This document shows, one piece after another, positions 1-5,769 of a stretch of DNA of 6,634 nucleotides; the first letter of the stretch is position 1; each line of letters opens with the position of its first letter. The stretch is from an uncultured Pseudomonas sp. GTDB lineage: Bacteria > Pseudomonadota > Gammaproteobacteria > Pseudomonadales > Pseudomonadaceae. The position numbers and the translations under genes are program-made. The notes beneath the pieces were generated by a model. That model made no database searches. It was not told the DNA's origin and saw nothing but the letters and a program-made list of their open reading frames with translations. The stretch is from the NCBI GenBank assembly GCA_946886875.1, contig CAMPJN010000214.1:1-6634 (forward strand), given 5' to 3'.

Positions 1-155
1 GGGTAGTTCTTCGGCCAGGCGGTGACCATCTTCCATTCGAAGGTCTGCACCGGCGCGACGGCGGCCTGTTCGGTGCTGGCTTTTTCATCCTTGCAACCGA
101 CCAGGCCGAGGGAGGCGAGCAGGGCAGCGGCGAGCAACATATGGCGGCGAATCAT
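1..155 (-). CDS. TRAP transporter solute-binding lipoprotein, DctP-like family (N-terminal part)
   Basis: This is the start of the extracytoplasmic solute receptor of a TRAP (tripartite ATP-independent periplasmic) transporter, which would hand an organic acid to DctQ/DctM-type membrane subunits. The window holds 51 full codons; the rest lies beyond position 1. Residues 1-20 are a lipoprotein signal peptide: basic MIRRH, a hydrophobic stretch, then lipobox LVGC with the lipidated cysteine at 21. After a polar linker (22-38) comes FEWKMVTAWPKNYP, a characteristic beginning of mature DctP/TakP-like receptors (PF03480 type). The start at 153-155 is supported by AAGGAG at 161-166, five bases upstream. 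A lipid anchor is less usual than a free periplasmic receptor. The gene lies 66 bases downstream of uvrD on the same strand; cotranscription is possible but unproven. The substrate cannot be told. The family call rests on one short motif. Confidence 0.8.
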   Translation of the reverse strand, partial: MIRRHMLLAAALLASLGLVGCKDEKASTEQAAVAPVQTFEWKMVTAWPKNY

Positions 156-160
156 GAAGG

Positions 161-166
161 CTCCTT
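161..166 (-). promoter_or_regulatory. Ribosome binding site of the TRAP receptor gene
   Basis: AAGGAG on the minus strand, five bases before the ATG at 153-155. It fixes that ATG as the start rather than the in-frame ATG five codons later. A perfect 10-bp palindrome, TATTCGAATA, lies just upstream at 170-179. It could be an operator or simply AT-rich promoter sequence. Confidence 0.7.
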
Positions 167-195
167 AATTATTCGAATAGAGCGTAACGGCGTAG

Positions 196-212
196 GGCGG
201 GTGCAACCCGCC
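196..212. repeat. GC-rich perfect hairpin, REP-like, between uvrD and the TRAP gene
   Basis: GGCGGGT (196-202) and ACCCGCC (206-212) are perfect inverted repeats around the three-base loop GCA. The hairpin lies 10 bases past the uvrD stop codon. No T-tract follows on the minus strand (the next bases read CTACGCCG), so it is a poor intrinsic terminator. With flanking CGTA it resembles the short hairpin repeats scattered between Pseudomonas genes; that comparison is from memory. It may protect the 3' end of the uvrD transcript. Confidence 0.5.
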
Positions 213-221
213 GGTGGAAAT

Positions 222-2405
222 CTAAAGCGCTTCCAACTTGGCATAGCCAAGCATCAACCATTTACTACCCTCGTCCTCGAAGTTCACCTGCACCCGCGCC
301 TGCGCGCCGGCGCCCTCGAAATTGAGGATGGTGCCTTCGCCGAACAGCGAATGACGCACGCGCTGGCCGAGGTTGAAGCCGGTATCCGGTACGGCGCTGC
401 CGGCGAACAGGCTGCTGCCGCTCATCGAACTGCCATTGAACGGCCGCGTCACGCTGTTGGACAGGCGCACTTCCTGCACCAGCTGCGGCGGAATCTCGCG
501 GACGAAGCGCGACACCTTGTTGTAAGTCTCGCTGCCGTATAAGCGGCGGGTTTCGGCGTAGCTGATCACCAGTTTCTGCATCGCGCGGGTGATGCCGACG
601 TAGGCCAGGCGCCGCTCTTCCTCAAGGCGGCCGGGTTCTTCCAGGCTCATCTTGTGCGGGAACAACCCCTCTTCCATACCGACCAGAAATACCTGGGGGA
701 ACTCCAGGCCCTTGGCGCTGTGCAGGGTCATCAGCTGGATGCTGTCTTCGTTCTCCGCCGCCTGGGTGTCGCCGGCCTCCAACGAGGCATGGCTGAGGAA
801 CGCCTGTAACGGGCTCAACTCATCGTCTTCGTCGTTCTCGAAGGTGCGTGCGGCGCTGACCAGTTCTTCGAGGTTTTCCACCCGTGCCTGGCCCTTCTCG
901 CCTTTTTCTTCCTTGTGGTAGGTTATCAGCCCGCTCTGCTCGATGACGGTTTGCGCCATCAGGTGCAGCGGCATGCTCAGCACCTTGGCCGCGAGGTTGT
1001 CGATCAGCTCGATAAAGCCGGCCAGGGCGCCGGAAGCGCGGCCGGGCAGGGCCTTGCCCGCGACCATCAGGCGGATCGCTTCCCACATGGAAACGTCCTG
1101 CTCGCGGGCGAAGGCGCGGATCGCCTCGACGGTTTTCTCGCCGATGCCGCGTGCCGGCACATTGATCACCCGTTCCAGCGCCGCGTCGTTGCCGCGGCCG
1201 TCGAGCAGGCGCAGATAGGCCATGGCGTTCTTGATTTCCAGGCGTTCGAAGAAGCGCTGGCCGCCGTAGATGCGGTAGGGGATCTTCTCGCGCAGTAACG
1301 CTTCTTCGAGCACCCGCGACTGGGCGTTGGAACGATAGAGGATGGCGATCTCGCTGCGCTTGAGGCCGTCCTTGCGCAGTGCGTCCTCGATCGACTCGAC
1401 CACATAGCGGGCCTCGTCGTGCTCGTTGAACGCCGCATACAGGCTGATTGGTTCACCGTCGCCGTCCTCGGTCCACAGCTCCTTGCCCAGGCGCCCCTGG
1501 TTATTGGCGATCAGCGCGTTGGCGGCCTTGAGGATGCCGGCGGTAGAGCGATAGTTCTGCTCCAGGCGGATGATTTCGGAATCCTTGAAGTCGTCGCCGA
1601 ACTGCTGGATGTTTTCGATCTTCGCCCCGCGCCAACCGTAGATCGACTGGTCGTCGTCGCCCACCACCATCAGGCTCTCGCCGCCCTTGGCGAGCATGCG
1701 CAGCCAAGCGTACTGCACGGCGTTGGTGTCCTGGAACTCGTCGACCAGGATATGCCGGAAGCGCCGCTGGTAATGCTCGAGCAGGCCCGGCTTATCGCGC
1801 CACAAATCGAGGGCGCGCAGCAGCAGCTCGGCGAAATCGATCACTCCGGCGCGGGCGCAGGCCGCTTCGTAGGCTTCGTAGATTTTCAGCTGGGTGGCGA
1901 GAAACAGGTCACCGCCGGGCTGGATGTTCTGCGGGCGGATGCCCTCGTCCTTCTGCCCGTTGATAAACCACTGGGATTGACGCGGCGGCCAACGCTGCTC
2001 ATCCAGGCCCAGCTCGCGGATCACCCGCTTGACCAGGCGCTGCTGGTCGTCGGAGTCGAGGATCTGAAAGCTTTCGCTCAGCCCCGCTTCCTGCCAGTGC
2101 GCGCGCAGCAGACGATGGGCCAGGCCGTGGAAGGTACCGACCCACATACCGGCCGGGTTCTGCCCGAGCATCTGTTCGATACGCACGCGCATCTCGGCCG
2201 CGGCCTTGTTGGTGAAGGTCACCGACAGGATACTGTGCGGCGAGGCACCTACGATCTGGATCAACCAGGCGATACGGTGCACCAGCACCCGGGTCTTGCC
2301 GGAACCGGCACCTGCGAGCACCAGCTGGCGCCCAACCGGCGCGGTTACGGCCTGACGCTGGCCATCGTTGAGGGAGGCGATAAGGAGTTCGGGGTCGTTT
2401 TGCAT
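222..2405 (-). CDS. uvrD: DNA helicase II, UvrD
   Basis: ATP-driven 3'-5' superfamily 1A helicase. In nucleotide excision repair it removes the incised oligonucleotide and UvrC, and in methyl-directed mismatch repair it unwinds the nicked strand. The 727 residues match the family length (E. coli about 720). Visible motifs in order are: Q motif around Q16; Walker A AGAGSGKT (31-38); motif Ia TFTNKAAAEM (63-72); Walker B VDEFQDT (221-227); motif III GDDDQSIYGWRGA (249-261); motif IV QNYRST (283-288); helix-hairpin-like PARGIGEKT (417-425); motif V TLHSAKGLEF (560-569); and motif VI AYVGITRA (601-608), with the arginine finger near R607. Residues 678-727 form the Tudor-like domain that binds RNA polymerase in UvrD/PcrA proteins. 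The start is fixed by the family N-terminus, since the Q motif begins only about 12 residues in. No Shine-Dalgarno precedes it. It is divergent from the c-di-GMP gene. I see nothing degenerate. Confidence 0.98.
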   Translation of the reverse strand: MQNDPELLIASLNDGQRQAVTAPVGRQLVLAGAGSGKTRVLVHRIAWLIQIVGASPHSILSVTFTNKAAAEMRVRIEQMLGQNPAGMWVGTFHGLAHRLLRAHWQEAGLSESFQILDSDDQQRLVKRVIRELGLDEQRWPPRQSQWFINGQKDEGIRPQNIQPGGDLFLATQLKIYEAYEAACARAGVIDFAELLLRALDLWRDKPGLLEHYQRRFRHILVDEFQDTNAVQYAWLRMLAKGGESLMVVGDDDQSIYGWRGAKIENIQQFGDDFKDSEIIRLEQNYRSTAGILKAANALIANNQGRLGKELWTEDGDGEPISLYAAFNEHDEARYVVESIEDALRKDGLKRSEIAILYRSNAQSRVLEEALLREKIPYRIYGGQRFFERLEIKNAMAYLRLLDGRGNDAALERVINVPARGIGEKTVEAIRAFAREQDVSMWEAIRLMVAGKALPGRASGALAGFIELIDNLAAKVLSMPLHLMAQTVIEQSGLITYHKEEKGEKGQARVENLEELVSAARTFENDEDDELSPLQAFLSHASLEAGDTQAAENEDSIQLMTLHSAKGLEFPQVFLVGMEEGLFPHKMSLEEPGRLEEERRLAYVGITRAMQKLVISYAETRRLYGSETYNKVSRFVREIPPQLVQEVRLSNSVTRPFNGSSMSGSSLFAGSAVPDTGFNLGQRVRHSLFGEGTILNFEGAGAQARVQVNFEDEGSKWLMLGYAKLEAL

Positions 2406-2411
2406 CGCGGC

Positions 2412-2440
2412 ATTCTATGGGGCGGCGGCAGGCAGGGCAA
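2412..2440 (-). promoter_or_regulatory. Predicted sigma-70 promoter of uvrD, giving a near-leaderless start
   Basis: On the minus strand, TTGCCC (2435-2440, four of six matches to TTGACA) is separated by exactly 17 bases from TAGAAT (2412-2417, five of six to TATAAT). The A of the uvrD ATG (2405) is the seventh base after the -10 box, where transcription normally begins. The message would then have no or almost no 5' leader, which fits the missing Shine-Dalgarno. I found no LexA-type CTGT-N8-ACAG site here, although E. coli uvrD is SOS-controlled. This is a prediction only. Confidence 0.5.
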
Positions 2441-2524
2441 ACCGCACTGTCGACCGGTGGTCCGCAGGAATGTCACTGGGGCATATGGGACGGCCCGATG
2501 GCGACCGCCAAACAATGTTTAGTT

Positions 2525-2542
2525 ATGTGAATTAGCGCACAT
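2525..2542. promoter_or_regulatory. CRP/Vfr-like binding site
   Basis: The 18 bases begin ATGTGA and end GCACAT, forming ATGTG-N8-CACAT. This agrees with the CRP core TGTGA-N6-TCACA except for one base in the right half (GCACA). Against the P. aeruginosa Vfr consensus as I remember it (ANWWTGNGAWNYAGWTCACAT), three of 21 positions disagree. Vfr is the cAMP-dependent CRP homologue of Pseudomonas. The centre (2533.5) lies about 85 bases before the proposed ATG of the GGDEF/EAL gene and about 128 bases before the uvrD start. It more likely serves the rightward gene. One good match in an intergenic region can still be chance. Confidence 0.45.
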
Positions 2543-2570
2543 CCGTCTATGGCGATGCGTCTGGCTCGGT

Positions 2571-2607
2571 TATGCTCCGCCGACATACTTAGGCAAACCA
2601 CTATAAG
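2571..2607 (+). promoter_or_regulatory. Candidate -10 elements for the GGDEF/EAL gene
   Basis: Two plausible -10 boxes are visible: TATGCT at 2571-2576 (transcription start near 2583) and TATAAG at 2602-2607 (start near 2614). Neither has a recognisable -35 box 17 bases upstream, which is compatible with an activator-dependent promoter. The Vfr-like palindrome would be centred near -49.5 or -80.5 respectively. Neither is an exact standard CRP position. Either promoter would exclude translation from the upstream ATG at 2549. Confidence 0.3.
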
Positions 2608-2617
2608 AATTCCGCCT

Positions 2618-5491
2618 ATGATCACCATTCGCAACGCCGCCGCGATGGACCCTCAACGGCAAATCGCCGAGCAGTTCGCTGCGGAAATTTCGGTCGAACG
2701 CACCCGCCTGCTGTACCAGGGTTCGCGCTTCCCCACCCTGTTCATGCTGCTTAACGGCTTGGCCTGCGCCTATTTATTGTGGAAGCCGCAAGGCAATGCG
2801 CTGTTATCCGCGTGGCTGGTTTGGTTGCTGCTGTTGGCCATGTTGCGCCTGGTGCAGGTCAACGCATTCAACAACGCCACTCCGGCCCGTCAGGCGCAAC
2901 AGCATTGGCGCTTGAGCTTTCTCGCCGGGGTTGGCGTATCCGGTCTGACCCTGGCCTTTGCCGCCATCGTCCTGGTGCCGGCGGATGTGTTCTATCAGCA
3001 GGCACTGGTCTATGGTCTGATCGCGGCGACCATTCTCTCCGCCAGCGTGGCTTATGCGGTCAGCCTGCCGGCTTTTCTGGCCTTCGCTTTGCCTTGCCTG
3101 CTGCCGTCGATGGTTTTTCTGCTGCTCAGCGAGCACAGCCAGCAACGCGGCTGGGGCATGCTCGGGGCGATTTTGTTGGTGGCCTTGTTGGCGATCGCCT
3201 GGCAGGTCAATCGTCTGGTGCAGCGCGCCCTGCTGCAGCGCTTTCATAACCAGGCGCTGATCTCCAATCTGGAGCATGCCAAGCAACGCGCCGAGGATCT
3301 CAACGACGAACTGGTCCATGAGGTGGAGCAACGCGGTCGTGCAGAACGCGAACTGCGCGCCGCCCACGCCGAGCTGGAAATGCGCGTCGCCGAGCGCACC
3401 CTGGAGCTGGACGAAGCCACCCATGCCCTGAGCAAAAGCCAGACACGCCTGAGCCTGGCCATCGAAGCCAGCGAGTTGGGGCTGTGGGATTGGAACCTGC
3501 AGAGCGACGAAATTCATCACTCGCGGCTCAAGGAAATCTTCGGTATCGAGCCGAGCGAGGTCCACGCCATGTTGCGCGACCTCAAGCCACGGCTGCACCC
3601 GGAAGACCTGCCGGTGCTACGCCGGGCGTTGATCGAACATATGAAGGGCCGCAGCGACGACTACCAGGTCGAGTACCGGATCAAGCACGCTGACGGCCAG
3701 TGGGTGTGGATCGAGGACCGCGGCCGTGCGGTGGAGCGCGACCCTCAGGGTCGGGTGCTGCGCATGCTCGGCACGCGGCGCGATGTCAGCGCGCGCAAGC
3801 AGCTGGAGCAACAACGACAGCTGGCTGCCACCGTGTTCGAGGCGGCCAGCGAAGGTATCGTGATTCTCGACCCGGATTACCGTCTGCTGTCGGTCAACCA
3901 GGCATTCAGCCAGGTCACCGGCTATCGCCAGGAGGATCTGGTCGGCAGGAACGTGATGAGCCTGATCAGTAGCCGTGACACCCGCCGCCAGTATCAGTTG
4001 ATCCGCCTGGAGCTGGAGAGTACCGGCAGTTGGCGCGGCGAGTTGATCGAGACGCGCAAGAACGGCGAACTCTACCCGCAGTGGCTGCAACTCAACGTGG
4101 TGCGCGATTCGCGGGGCAACGTCAGTCATATCGTTGGCTTCTTCGCCGATCTGTCGGCCCGGCGCGAAGCCGAAGAACGCCTGCGCTATCTCTCCCACTA
4201 TGACGAGCTGACCGGCCTGGCCAATCGCACGCTGTTCAAGGAGCGCTTGCACGAAGCCAGTCAGCGCGCACGCCAATCCGGCCGCAGCATCGCCCTGCTG
4301 CATATCGACCTGGACCGCTTCAAGCTGCTCAACGACAGCCTCGGCCATGAAGTCGCCGACCAGTTGCTGCGGCAGATGAGCCGTCGCCTGACCCAGGCCG
4401 TTTCCGAGGCCGACACCATCGCGCGTTTGTCCGGCGACGAATTCGCCATCCTTCTCGACTCCTACGGCAGCCTCTCCAGCCTGGCGCGTCTGGCCAGCCG
4501 CTTGCTGACCAAGTTGCGCATGCCGATGACCGTCGGCGGCGAGGAACTGGTGATCAGCGCTTCCCTGGGCATCAGCCTGCTGCCGGACAACGCGCGGGAA
4601 ATCTCGGCGCTGATCAGCCAGGCCAATATGGCCATGCAACATGCCAAGCACCTGGGCGGCAATACCTTCCAGTTCTTCACCGACAACCTGCAGGCCTGCA
4701 CCCTGGAGCGCTTGCAGCTGGAAACCCAGCTGCGCAAGGCGATCGACAGCGACCAGCTGGAGGTTTTCTACCAACCCAAGCTGCGCCTGTCCGATGGCAG
4801 CCTGAATGGCGCCGAGGCGCTGGTGCGTTGGCGTCACCCGGAACTGGGCCTGGTGCCACCGAACGACTTTATCGGTCTGGCCGAAGAAACCGGCCTGATC
4901 GCCGCCATCGGCGAAATCGTCCTGCGCCAAGCCTGTCAGCAAGCCTATGAGTGGCAGCAACAGGGCCTGGCCGAGATTCGCGTCTCGGTGAACCTCTCGG
5001 TGCACCAACTGCGCCAGGGCAATCTGGTCAGCCTGGTGCGCCAGGTATTGGTCGAAACCGGCCTGGCGCCGCAATTCCTCGAGCTTGAACTAACGGAGAG
5101 CCAGCTGCTGGATAACGTCGAAAGCGTGATCAGCACCTTCCAGCAACTGCGCAACCTCGGCGTGCAGCTGGCGATCGACGACTTCGGCACCGGCTACTCC
5201 TCGCTCAGCTACCTCAAGCGTTTCCCGGTGGACTGCGTGAAGATCGACCAGACTTTTATCCGCGATCTCTCGCCGGGCAGCGAGGACGCGGCCATCACCC
5301 GGGCGATCATCGCCATGGCCCATAGCCTGGAGCTGAAAGTGGTCGCCGAGGGCGTGGAAACCCGCGAGCAGTTGGACTTCCTCAAGAGCCAGCGTTGCGA
5401 CGAAGTGCAGGGTTTCTTGATCAGCAAGCCAGTGCCGGCCGAAGTCTTCGGCCAATTGCTGTGCGACGATGCCTTCGCTATCTGGAAATAA
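2618..5491 (+). CDS. Membrane PAS-PAS-GGDEF-EAL c-di-GMP turnover protein
   Basis: Bifunctional-type c-di-GMP enzyme of 957 residues (numbered from the ATG at 2618). About six membrane helices lie at 38-55, 62-81, 98-120, 125-149, 151-171 and 178-201. A coiled coil follows at about 212-277, then a PAS_3-like domain at 278-392, a second PAS at 399-517, GGDEF at 522-687 and EAL at about 700-950. The EAL domain has every expected residue: E733 in AEALVRW, N792, E824 in ELTES, DDFGTGYSS from D854, K875, E911 in AEGVET and Q931. It should hydrolyse c-di-GMP to pGpG. The GGDEF domain keeps D564, N572 and D581, but its signature is SGDEF (605-609) and the inhibitory RxxD site reads SEAD. Cyclase activity is therefore uncertain and product inhibition is probably absent. 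The in-frame ATG at 2549 is judged too early: it has no ribosome site, a non-hydrophobic extension and a probable promoter inside it. ATG 2645 is another option. The membrane domain is of no family I can name. Confidence 0.93.
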   Translation: MITIRNAAAMDPQRQIAEQFAAEISVERTRLLYQGSRFPTLFMLLNGLACAYLLWKPQGNALLSAWLVWLLLLAMLRLVQVNAFNNATPARQAQQHWRLSFLAGVGVSGLTLAFAAIVLVPADVFYQQALVYGLIAATILSASVAYAVSLPAFLAFALPCLLPSMVFLLLSEHSQQRGWGMLGAILLVALLAIAWQVNRLVQRALLQRFHNQALISNLEHAKQRAEDLNDELVHEVEQRGRAERELRAAHAELEMRVAERTLELDEATHALSKSQTRLSLAIEASELGLWDWNLQSDEIHHSRLKEIFGIEPSEVHAMLRDLKPRLHPEDLPVLRRALIEHMKGRSDDYQVEYRIKHADGQWVWIEDRGRAVERDPQGRVLRMLGTRRDVSARKQLEQQRQLAATVFEAASEGIVILDPDYRLLSVNQAFSQVTGYRQEDLVGRNVMSLISSRDTRRQYQLIRLELESTGSWRGELIETRKNGELYPQWLQLNVVRDSRGNVSHIVGFFADLSARREAEERLRYLSHYDELTGLANRTLFKERLHEASQRARQSGRSIALLHIDLDRFKLLNDSLGHEVADQLLRQMSRRLTQAVSEADTIARLSGDEFAILLDSYGSLSSLARLASRLLTKLRMPMTVGGEELVISASLGISLLPDNAREISALISQANMAMQHAKHLGGNTFQFFTDNLQACTLERLQLETQLRKAIDSDQLEVFYQPKLRLSDGSLNGAEALVRWRHPELGLVPPNDFIGLAEETGLIAAIGEIVLRQACQQAYEWQQQGLAEIRVSVNLSVHQLRQGNLVSLVRQVLVETGLAPQFLELELTESQLLDNVESVISTFQQLRNLGVQLAIDDFGTGYSSLSYLKRFPVDCVKIDQTFIRDLSPGSEDAAITRAIIAMAHSLELKVVAEGVETREQLDFLKSQRCDEVQGFLISKPVPAEVFGQLLCDDAFAIWK

Positions 5492-5506
5492 GCGCGGAAT
5501 TCCCGG

Positions 5507-5658
5507 CTAGGAGTCTGTCCGAGAAGGCGGATTTCTGTGGTTGGGTCGGGCCGCGCAGGCTGAGCTGCGCGAAGCCCAGCATGCTGACTTTGTTGGGCTT
5601 CGTTCCTCAGCACCAACCTACAATTTGCCGTCAGTGTCGTTCTCGGACAGGTTCCTAG
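5507..5658. mobile_element. MITE-like element with terminal inverted repeats and CTAG flanks
   Basis: GAGTCTGTCCGAGAA (5511-5525) is repeated in inverted form as TTCTCGGACAGGTTC (5640-5654), with 13 of 15 positions matching. CTAG directly abuts both ends (5507-5510 and 5655-5658), as expected of a four-base target duplication. CTAG fits the YTAR target known for IS5-group transposases. The 144-bp body has no room for a transposase and shows no coding sequence, so it would be a non-autonomous element moved in trans. It starts 15 bases after the GGDEF/EAL stop codon. Because CTAG is itself a palindrome, it could instead be an outward extension of the repeats. The parent insertion sequence is not identified. 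Confidence 0.6.
5539..5618. repeat. Internal long hairpin of the MITE-like element
   Basis: The core stem pairs 5570-5581 (CGAAGCCCAGCA) with 5591-5602 (TGTTGGGCTTCG): 12 pairs with one G-T wobble and a nine-base loop. Outside it, GCTGAG (5559-5564) can pair with CTCAGC (5606-5611) and GGTTGG (5539-5544) with CCAACC (5613-5618). A competing small stem is GCGCAG (5553-5558) with CTGCGC (5565-5570). Transcribed RNA would fold strongly, so the element may also act as the 3' end or a weak terminator of the GGDEF/EAL message. No T-run follows the stem. Confidence 0.6.
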
Positions 5659-5730
5659 GCCGGCCCTTGTGGGCTTGTGCCGATCAGGGGGCGCTGGTTA
5701 TTGTCGCTTCCCTTATCCGGCCTGCTAAGG

Positions 5731-5750
5731 AAGCCGCCTCTGCGCGGCTT
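5731..5750 (+). other. Stem-loop in the leader of the MFS permease gene
   Basis: AAGCCGC (5731-5737) and GCGGCTT (5744-5750) form a perfect seven-pair stem with the loop CTCTGC. The stem ends seven bases before the ribosome-binding sequence of the next gene. No T-tract follows on either strand, so I do not call it a terminator. It could influence translation of the permease or be the remnant of a terminator of the upstream gene. Confidence 0.4.
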
Positions 5751-5757
5751 GCACGCT

Positions 5758-5764
5758 AAAGAGA
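5758..5764 (+). promoter_or_regulatory. Ribosome binding site of the MFS permease gene
   Basis: AAAGAGA lies five bases before the ATG at 5770-5772. It is purine-rich but only a moderate match to AAGGAG. It supports this ATG, as does the hydrophobic first helix beginning about 14 residues later. No convincing promoter is seen between the MITE-like element and this site. Confidence 0.55.
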
Positions 5765-5769
5765 CCGCC

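Noticed and set aside
141..542. Plus-strand open frame of 133 codons across the uvrD 3' end
   Set aside because: It runs antisense over the TRAP gene start, the spacer and the uvrD C-terminus, has no ribosome site and has no known motif.
2448..2463. CTGT followed by a GACC-GGTC type inverted repeat as a LexA box upstream of uvrD
   Set aside because: The right half does not contain ACAG at the required distance, so it does not meet the LexA pattern.
1419..2522. Long open frame of 367 codons on the plus strand
   Set aside because: It lies opposite uvrD, which has all helicase motifs. The antisense translation has no recognisable domain and is explained by the GC-rich third codon positions of uvrD.
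2549..2617. Upstream in-frame ATG giving a 23-residue longer GGDEF/EAL protein
   Set aside because: No ribosome binding site, only 7 bases from the Vfr-like palindrome, and it contains likely -10 elements, so it is probably not in the mRNA.
3617..5074. Open frame of 485 codons on the minus strand
   Set aside because: It is antisense to the PAS, GGDEF and EAL domains. The product is a Q/A/L/D-rich shadow with no family features.
5675..5704. TTGTGC plus TATTGT as a promoter for the permease gene
   Set aside because: Three and four matches out of six with 18-base spacing are too weak to call.
5395..5759. Small open frames (87 and 72 codons) across the 3' end of the GGDEF/EAL gene and the MITE-like element
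   Set aside because: They read through inverted repeats and hairpins, lack ribosome sites and show no protein-like conservation pattern.
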